A stretch of DNA of 64,000 bases from Mobilicoccus pelagius NBRC 104925 (GTDB taxonomy: Bacteria; Actinomycetota; Actinomycetes; Actinomycetales; Dermatophilaceae), in NCBI RefSeq assembly GCF_000247995.1, contig NZ_BAFE01000094.1, positions 1-64,000 on the forward strand. The letters are read 5' to 3'. Each line of letters starts with the position of its first letter. Position 1 is the first letter of the stretch. The translations under genes were made by a program, and so were the position numbers. Positions 58,765 through 64,000 of this stretch are shown piece after piece. The notes beneath the pieces are model-generated. The model did not search any database and was not told the DNA's origin. It was given only the letters and a program-made list of their open reading frames with translations.

Positions 58765-59702
58765 CCCCCGCATCGGCCCCCGCCCGGTCGGCGCCCCGCC
58801 CCGCGGTGCGGCGTCGTCACCGGCGGGGCGACGCGTGGTGGTTCTGGGTGTTCGTCGGCCCGTTCTTCGCCGGGCTCGTGCTCTTCACGTACGTCCCGAT
58901 CGTGTGGAGCCTCGGGCTGAGCTTCTTCGACGCCTACAACACGGTGACGCCGTCAGAGTTCGTCGGTCTGCGCAACTACGTCGACATGCTCACCGACTCG
59001 GCGTTCGTCTCCTCGCTCGGCACGTTCGTCGTGTTCGCCGCGCTCATCGTGCCCACGACGTTCGCGCTCTCCCTCGCGGTGGCGGTGCTCGTCGTGCGCT
59101 CGCGGTGGGGGCAGACGTTCTTCCGCTCGGTGTACTTCCTCCCCACCGCGTGCTCCTACGTCGTCGCCTCGCTCGTGTGGAAGATGTCGATATTCTCCGG
59201 CGTCCACTTCGGGTTCGCGAACACGGTGCTCGCGTGGTTCGGCGTCGACCCGATCCCGTGGCTGTCGGTGACGACCCCGCCCTGGTACTGGCTCGTCATC
59301 GTCACGGCGCGACTGTGGCTGCAGACGGGGTTCTTCATGATCCTGTTCCTCGCGGGCCTCCAACGCATCGACCCCTCGCTCTACGAGGCCGCGGCCATCG
59401 ACGGGGCGCAGGGGTGGACGGTGTTCCGCCACATCACCCTGCCGCTCCTGCGGCCGACGTCGATCGCGGTGTCGCTGCTGCTCCTCGTCAACGCGTTCCA
59501 GGCGTTCGACGAGTTCTACAACATCCTGGGCAGCTTCGGCTCCTACCCGCCGTACGCGCGTCCGCCGCTCGTCTACCTCTACTTCGTCGCGCTCGGCAGC
59601 GGGCAGGACTTCGGCCACGGCAGCGCCGGCGCCGTCGTCCTCACCGCCCTCATCGCACTCGTCGCGCTCCTGTTCGGCCGGTTCACGAGGGAGGACGCAT
59701 GA
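58761..59702 (+). CDS. Sugar ABC transporter permease, first subunit (MalF-like)
   Basis: A 313-residue permease with six helices. The ATPase-contact EAA loop reads YEAAAIDGAQGWTVFRHITLPLLRP. VFVGPFFAGLVLFTYVPIVWSLGLSF is the first helix and periplasmic start. Its GTG at 58761 overlaps the stop of the binding-protein gene, so translation is coupled. It pairs with the following permease to form the channel. Confidence 0.92.
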   Translation: MTPASAPARSAPRPAVRRRHRRGDAWWFWVFVGPFFAGLVLFTYVPIVWSLGLSFFDAYNTVTPSEFVGLRNYVDMLTDSAFVSSLGTFVVFAALIVPTTFALSLAVAVLVVRSRWGQTFFRSVYFLPTACSYVVASLVWKMSIFSGVHFGFANTVLAWFGVDPIPWLSVTTPPWYWLVIVTARLWLQTGFFMILFLAGLQRIDPSLYEAAAIDGAQGWTVFRHITLPLLRPTSIAVSLLLLVNAFQAFDEFYNILGSFGSYPPYARPPLVYLYFVALGSGQDFGHGSAGAVVLTALIALVALLFGRFTREDA

Positions 59703-60544
59703 TCGTCGGAGGCCGACGCGGCCGTACGGGCGCCGCGCTCCGGTACGCCGTCCTCGTCGCGGGGGCGCTCGCCATGCTCCTGCCGTTCTACCTGCTCGCC
59801 CGCAACGCGTTCATGACGACGGCGCAGATCACGGCGCCCGAATGGCGCTGGCTGCCGCCGGCGCCCACGCTCGACAACCTCACCGGGTTGTTCTCCGACC
59901 CGATGGTGCCGTTCGCGCGGGCCCTGCTCAACTCGTTCTTCATCGCCGTGACGCAGACGCTCGGGGTGCTCCTCCTCTCCGGTCTCGCCGGGTACGGGCT
60001 CGCCCGCATCCCCTACCGGTGGAGCCGCCTCGTCATGGTCCTCGTCACCGCGACGCTCCTCGTGCCCGCGGCCGTCACGTTCGTGCCGAGCTTCGTCCTC
60101 GTCTCCACCCTCGGGTGGGTGTCGACGCTGCGGGGTCTCATCGTGCCAGGGCTCTTCCAGGCCCTCGCGACGTTCCTCTTCCGCCAGTTCTTCCTCGGCT
60201 TCCCCCGCGAGCTCGAGGAGGCCGCGGCCATCGACGGGCTCACCCCGTGGGGGACGTTCTGGCGCATCGTCGTGCCGAACTCCCTCGGCATCACCGCCGC
60301 CGTCGGCACGATCACGTTCATCGGCACGTGGAACGCGTTCCTGTGGCCCCTCGTCGTCGCCCAGGACCAGAACGCGTGGACGGTGCAGATCGCCCTCTCG
60401 ACGATGCTCACCGCGCAGAGCGTCGACCTCGGCCACCTCTTCATGGCAGGGCTCGTCTCGGTCGTGCCGCTGCTCGTCGTCTTCGTCCTGCTCCAACGGT
60501 GGATCGTCGAGGGCGTCGAACGCTCCGGCATCGCGGGCGGCTGA
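59699..60544 (+). CDS. Sugar ABC transporter permease, second subunit (MalG-like)
   Basis: A 281-residue permease with six helices and the EAA loop ELEEAAAIDGLTPWGTFWRIVVP. ATG at 59699 overlaps the upstream TGA and follows GGGAGGACGC. No ATPase gene follows; actinobacterial CUT1 importers often share one MsiK-type ATPase encoded elsewhere. The operon ends at the hairpin 60573-60616. Confidence 0.92.
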   Translation: MIVGGRRGRTGAALRYAVLVAGALAMLLPFYLLARNAFMTTAQITAPEWRWLPPAPTLDNLTGLFSDPMVPFARALLNSFFIAVTQTLGVLLLSGLAGYGLARIPYRWSRLVMVLVTATLLVPAAVTFVPSFVLVSTLGWVSTLRGLIVPGLFQALATFLFRQFFLGFPRELEEAAAIDGLTPWGTFWRIVVPNSLGITAAVGTITFIGTWNAFLWPLVVAQDQNAWTVQIALSTMLTAQSVDLGHLFMAGLVSVVPLLVVFVLLQRWIVEGVERSGIAGG

Positions 60545-60572
60545 CCGGCCACCCCAAGAGGCCGACCGTACG

Positions 60573-60616
60573 GATCGGGCCGACGCCACGCACCTCGTGC
60601 GGACGTCGGCCCGATC
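60573..60616. terminator. Bidirectional terminator hairpin
   Basis: GATCGGGCCGACG (60573-60585) pairs exactly with 60604-60616, with an inner GCAC/GTGC extension. It separates the importer operon from serA, which converges on it. Confidence 0.82.
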
Positions 60617-60620
60617 GGCG

Positions 60621-61814
60621 TCAGATGACGCGCAGGCGCCGCGTCTCGGGCATGGCGCGCATCGCCTCGACGACGTCGTGCGGGATGTCGCTGCTCACAT
60701 CTGTGACGACGTAGCCGTAGTCGCCCCGCGTGGCGAGGAGCTGCCCGTCGATGTTGATGTCGTTCTCGGCGAGGATCGCGTTGACCGTCGCCATGACGCC
60801 CGGCGTGTTCGCGTGCATGTGCGCGAGCCGCACCCCGCCCGGGGTGTGGGAGAGGGTGAGGGTGGGTGCGTTGACGCTGAGGGTGGTCGTGCCGAGCGTC
60901 GTGTAGTCGCGCAGCTTGCCCGCGACGAACCGGCCGATGTCCTCCTGCGCCTCCTCGGTGGACCCGCCGACGTGCGGGGTGAGGACGACGTTCGGGATCC
61001 CCTGCAGCGGCGAGGAGAACGCGTCGCCGCGGCTCCTCGGCTCGTTCGGGAACACGTCGACCGCCGCACCGGCGATGTGGCCGGAGAGGAGGTTCTCCCG
61101 CAGCGCGTCGTAGTCGACGACGAACCCGCGGGAAAGGTTGAGGAACAGCGACCGCGGCCGCATCCGCGCGAACTGCTCCGCGCCGAAGAACCCGGCGTTG
61201 CTCTGTGCGCCGTCGACGTGGAGGGTGATGCACTCCGCGATGTCGAGGAGCTCCTCGAGGGAGCCGCAGCGCGTCGCGTTGCCGAGGGCGAGCTTGTCGT
61301 CTCGGTCATAGAAGTAGACGTCCATGCCGAGCATCTCCGCGACGACCGACAGCTGACTGCCGATGTTGCCGTACCCGACGATGCCGAGCTTGCGGCCGCG
61401 GATCTCGTGGCTGCCCTTCGCCTGCTTGTCCCACACGCCCTCGTGGAGGTTGCGGTCCTTCTCGGTGAGGCGCCGCGCGAGGAGGATGATCTCGGCGAGG
61501 ACGAGCTCGACGACGGACCGCGTGTTGGAGAACGGCGCGTTGAACACCGGCACGGCGAGCGACGCCGCGGCGGCGAGGTCGATCTGATTCGTGCCGATGC
61601 AGAACGCGCCGACCGCGAGGAGCTGTGGGTTCGCCGCGAGCACCTCCCGCGTCACGTGGGTCGTCGACCGGATGCCGAGGACGTCGACGCCGGCGAGGGC
61701 CTCGACGAGTTCGGCCTCGTCGAGGGCGCCCATGCGGGTCTCGATCTCGAAGCCGGCCTCCTCCAGGGTGGTGACCGCGACGGAATGGATGTTCTCGAGA
61801 AGCAAGGCCTTCAC
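60621..61814 (-). CDS. serA: D-3-phosphoglycerate dehydrogenase SerA
   Basis: A 397-residue D-isomer 2-hydroxyacid dehydrogenase of the shorter E. coli-like type. IRSTTHVT and GAFCIGTNQIDL are substrate-domain motifs; KLGIVGYGNIGSQL binds NAD; LNLSRGFVVDYDAL and LTPHVGGSTEEAQ carry catalytic residues. The last 80 residues are an ACT domain (LAHMHANTPGVMATVNAILAENDINI), expected to sense serine. The GTG at 61814 fits the family start. It catalyses the first step of serine synthesis. Confidence 0.93.
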   Translation of the reverse strand: MKALLLENIHSVAVTTLEEAGFEIETRMGALDEAELVEALAGVDVLGIRSTTHVTREVLAANPQLLAVGAFCIGTNQIDLAAAASLAVPVFNAPFSNTRSVVELVLAEIILLARRLTEKDRNLHEGVWDKQAKGSHEIRGRKLGIVGYGNIGSQLSVVAEMLGMDVYFYDRDDKLALGNATRCGSLEELLDIAECITLHVDGAQSNAGFFGAEQFARMRPRSLFLNLSRGFVVDYDALRENLLSGHIAGAAVDVFPNEPRSRGDAFSSPLQGIPNVVLTPHVGGSTEEAQEDIGRFVAGKLRDYTTLGTTTLSVNAPTLTLSHTPGGVRLAHMHANTPGVMATVNAILAENDINIDGQLLATRGDYGYVVTDVSSDIPHDVVEAMRAMPETRRLRVI

Positions 61815-61849
61815 ACGGACGATCGTGCCACCCCCACGCCTCGTGATGG

Positions 61850-61878
61850 TCGCGGTGTCCACGTGGCGTACACCGCGA
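61850..61878. promoter_or_regulatory. 9-bp inverted repeat upstream of serA
   Basis: TCGCGGTGT and ACACCGCGA are exact arms around an 11-base spacer, 36 bases before the serA start. It could be an operator or a leader hairpin. Confidence 0.45.
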
Positions 61879-61936
61879 TCCGCGTCACCGGCCGTGTCGT
61901 CGACCGCGTCACCGGCATGCCGACCGTGCCGTCGAG

Positions 61937-61961
61937 GGCCGTTCCGACGGCCGGAACGGCC
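61937..61961. promoter_or_regulatory. Second 9-bp inverted repeat in the serA/DUF4870 divergent region
   Basis: GGCCGTTCC and GGAACGGCC flank GACGGCC. It lies about midway between the two divergent starts and could serve either promoter. Confidence 0.4.
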
Positions 61962-62043
61962 CCGCCTCCACAGCCCGATGAGTGTCCCCGTCCACGAACG
62001 GCCCGGCCTCACTATGGTGGTGTCATCCGACCAGGAGGCCACG

Positions 62044-62607
62044 ATGTCCCACACCTTCCCGCCCGCCGACGACTCCCGGGGTGACGACTCGCCCCGGTAC
62101 GGCGCCACCGGGCATCCCGCCCCCGGGCCGTACGACCACGCCGCCCCCGGCTACGGCACGCCGTACGGGCAGGGGCCGCAGGACACCCGGCCCTCCGGTG
62201 CCCCGTACCCGGGTGGTGCCCCCTGTCCCACCGGTGTCCCGGGCGGCCCCGTCGAGCCCTCCGAGCGGTCGATGGCGATGCTCGCGCATCTGTCGATGAT
62301 CGTCGGGCTCCTCCTCAGCGCCGGGTGGCTCACCTTCGTGGGTCCGCTCGTGCTGTGGCTGGTCTACAAGGACCGGAGCCCGTTCGTGCGGCAGGCGTCG
62401 GCGGGGGCCTTCAACTTCTCCCTCGCCGTGTCGGTCGCGTCGATCCTCGTGTGGCTCCTCGTCATCACGTTCTTCGGGATCCCGATCGCGCTCGTCCTCG
62501 GTCTCGTCGTGGGCGTCGCCTCGATCGTCATGCCGATCCTCGGCGCGATGCGGGCCGACAAGGGGCAGCCGTACCGCTACCCCCTGCAGATCCCCGTCCT
62601 GCACTGA
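62044..62607 (+). CDS. DUF4870 membrane protein with Pro/Gly/Tyr-rich N-terminus
   Basis: A 187-residue protein. The first 75 residues are disordered and rich in Pro, Gly and Tyr. Then ERSMAMLAHLSMIVGLLLSAGW and WLVYKDRSPFVRQASAGAFNFSLA are the signature of DUF4870, with three to four helices. The family is uncharacterised; Pro/Gly/Tyr tails in actinobacteria often associate with envelope or division proteins, which is only suggestive here. ATG follows AGGAGG with ideal spacing. Confidence 0.88.
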   Translation: MSHTFPPADDSRGDDSPRYGATGHPAPGPYDHAAPGYGTPYGQGPQDTRPSGAPYPGGAPCPTGVPGGPVEPSERSMAMLAHLSMIVGLLLSAGWLTFVGPLVLWLVYKDRSPFVRQASAGAFNFSLAVSVASILVWLLVITFFGIPIALVLGLVVGVASIVMPILGAMRADKGQPYRYPLQIPVLH

Positions 62608-62666
62608 CGAGTTCCCCACTCGCACAACGCATTCCGATTCACGCCGACGAGGCGCAGGATCGCCCT

Positions 62667-62701
62667 CCACGGCCCTCACCCGATCCGGGTGGGGGCCGTG
62701 G
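62667..62701 (+). terminator. Terminator after the DUF4870 gene
   Basis: CCACGGCCC-T-CACCCG pairs with CGGGTG-G-GGGCCGTGG around an ATC loop, 60 bases after the stop. Confidence 0.8.
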
Positions 62702-62788
62702 TCACGTTGCGACCTCCCGCACCCTCCCGTAGCGTGAGAGTCGACGTCGACGCTACGTGAGTGTCGGGGAAGGGATGGGGGACGTCGG

Positions 62789-63967
62789 ATGTCGCGCGAC
62801 GAGAGGACGACCGGTCGGCTGCGCGAGGAGCACCATGCGCAGACGCATCCGCGGTCCGAGTCGCCGGGGGCGGGGGTCACGCTCCGCGAGACGTTCGACC
62901 CACGGCGCAACAGCCTCACGATGATGCGGCTCGCGCTCGCGGCCCTCGTCGCCGTCTCCCACGCCCTCGCCGTCGCGTTCGGGTGGCAGCCGCAGTTCCA
63001 CGACGACCCGGCCCTCGGCCCGACCTACCTCGGCGACCTCGCCGTCGACGGATTCTTCGTCGTGAGCGGGTTCCTCGTCACGATGAGCTACCTTCGCCTG
63101 CCGGGCGTCGGCCGATACCTGTGGCACCGAGTCGTACGGATCATGCCGGCGTTCTGGGCCTGTCTCGTCGTCACGGCCCTCGTCGTCGCGCCGCTCCTCG
63201 CGTGGCTCGAGGGCGACGACCCGCGCGCGGTGTTCCCCGAGTCGTTGCGGTACGTCACGGGCAACGCGTTCCTGCTCGTCCGTGACTACGGCGTCGCCGG
63301 CCTGCCGTCGGGGACGTTCACCCCCCGCGTCGTGAACGGCGCATTGTGGACGCTCTTCTACGAGTTCCTCTGCTACGTCGGCGTGGTCGTCCTCGGGCTG
63401 GTCGGCGCCCTCACGCGGCGGCGGCATCTCGTCCTCGTCGGGATCGGCGTCCTGTGGGCGGCGGCCCTCGCGACGACGCTCGGCGTCGCCGAGGTCCCCG
63501 CCTGGCAGATGCGTCGCCTCGCGCTCATGTTCCTCCTCGGCGTCGCCGGGTACGTCTACGCCGGTCGGCTCCGCATCGACGGGCGTCTCGCCGTCCTCTC
63601 GTTCGTCGTGCTCGGCCCCGCCCTCGTGCAGCTCCCCGACTACCGGGTCCTCGCCTCACCCGCGTTCGCCTACCTCGTCCTGTGGGGCATGGTGCGGCTC
63701 CCGTTCACGTGGAACCCCCGCACCGATCTCTCCTACGGCCTCTACATCTGGCACTGGCCGATCGTCACGCTCCTCGCCGTCGCCGGCGTGGGTCGCGTCG
63801 GTGAGGTGGGGTTCGTGCTCCTCACCCTGCTCCTCTCCGGTCTCGTCGCCGCCGTGTCGTGGCGGTTCGTCGAGTCCCCCGCGCTCGCGCACAAGTCGAT
63901 GCCGGCACCGTGGGCACGGTCCCGCCGACCCGGCTCGACAGTCGCGGCCGACCGCGTCGCGTCCTAG
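62789..63967 (+). CDS. OafA/YrhL-type membrane acyltransferase
   Basis: A 392-residue acyltransferase-3 protein with about ten helices. The first helix contains LVAVSHAL (with the conserved His), and VDGFFVVSGFLVTMSYLRLPGVGRYLWHRVVRIMPAFW is the hallmark R..RI.P region. SYGLYIWHWPIV is the late conserved motif. Such enzymes acylate extracytoplasmic sugars or lipids. No C-terminal SGNH domain is present. A 45-residue polar start precedes helix 1. The last residues are basic. Its target is unknown. Confidence 0.9.
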   Translation: MSRDERTTGRLREEHHAQTHPRSESPGAGVTLRETFDPRRNSLTMMRLALAALVAVSHALAVAFGWQPQFHDDPALGPTYLGDLAVDGFFVVSGFLVTMSYLRLPGVGRYLWHRVVRIMPAFWACLVVTALVVAPLLAWLEGDDPRAVFPESLRYVTGNAFLLVRDYGVAGLPSGTFTPRVVNGALWTLFYEFLCYVGVVVLGLVGALTRRRHLVLVGIGVLWAAALATTLGVAEVPAWQMRRLALMFLLGVAGYVYAGRLRIDGRLAVLSFVVLGPALVQLPDYRVLASPAFAYLVLWGMVRLPFTWNPRTDLSYGLYIWHWPIVTLLAVAGVGRVGEVGFVLLTLLLSGLVAAVSWRFVESPALAHKSMPAPWARSRRPGSTVAADRVAS

Positions 63968-64000
63968 TTCTGGTTGAGCCGGGCGCTCGGGGTCACCGAC

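Noticed and set aside
63964-64000. C-terminal end of a minus-strand gene (reading SARLNQN then TAG)
   Set aside because: Only twelve codons are inside the window, too few to support a gene.

Overview
The window is very GC-rich, uses GC-ending codons throughout, starts many genes with GTG, and packs genes into operons whose stop and start codons overlap (ATGA, GTGA). Together with a heterodimeric CrtYc/CrtYd lycopene cyclase, DUF222-HNH, DUF4870 and other actinobacterial families, this points to an actinobacterium, most likely a Micrococcales-type genus. I cannot name the species. No rRNA, tRNA or CRISPR array was seen.

Layout. 1-3.2 kb is a gene graveyard: the N-terminal end of an ISL3-type transposase, then fragments of an Rhs/YD protein, a CGNR/ABATE protein, a VOC protein, a CPBP protease, a CPT-like kinase and a DUF222-HNH gene. 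3.8-8.7 kb holds an aromatic-acid-type MFS transporter, a DUF2975/HTH pair behind a 17-bp perfect dyad, a decayed alcohol dehydrogenase, a small Cys protein with yaaA, and a small membrane protein. 8.8-16.8 kb is one carotenoid operon on the minus strand, read crtB/Rieske fusion, crtYc, crtYd, crtT, crtU, crtE, crtI. Its enzymes predict GGPP, phytoene, lycopene, beta-carotene and then an aromatic carotenoid of the isorenieratene type. Its first gene joins phytoene synthase to a complete Rieske oxygenase.

16.9-30.4 kb holds a degenerate EAL protein beside the stump of a second one, a phospholipase D protein, DUF4112, uppP, a 1264-residue helicase-like protein that has lost its ATPase motifs, an MHS transporter, a SpoIIAA-like protein with an FAD oxidoreductase, and a secreted nuclease. 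30.4-39.3 kb carries a permease/FAD-oxidase pair for a 2-hydroxy acid and a complete ribose operon, rbsR-A-C-B-K-D, with LacI-type operators. 39.4-52 kb is mixed housekeeping with an endonuclease III-like protein, YihY, HAD, a regulator/membrane pair near a perfect dyad, TRIC channel, quinone reductase, a DHA2 exporter and remnants of a methyltransferase and a chemotaxis receptor. A 23-bp repeat occurs three times here. 52-64 kb has a Na+/H+ antiporter fused to a ZnF-UBP domain, asd, a Cof-type phosphatase, a secreted protein, a sugar ABC importer lacking its own ATPase, serA, DUF4870 and an acyltransferase.

The main points for follow-up are the CrtB-Rieske fusion, the intact pseudo-helicase/nuclease, the eroded c-di-GMP and chemotaxis genes, and the perfect dyads next to small regulators. 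Everything here comes from reading the sequence and recalling families; no database search was run.
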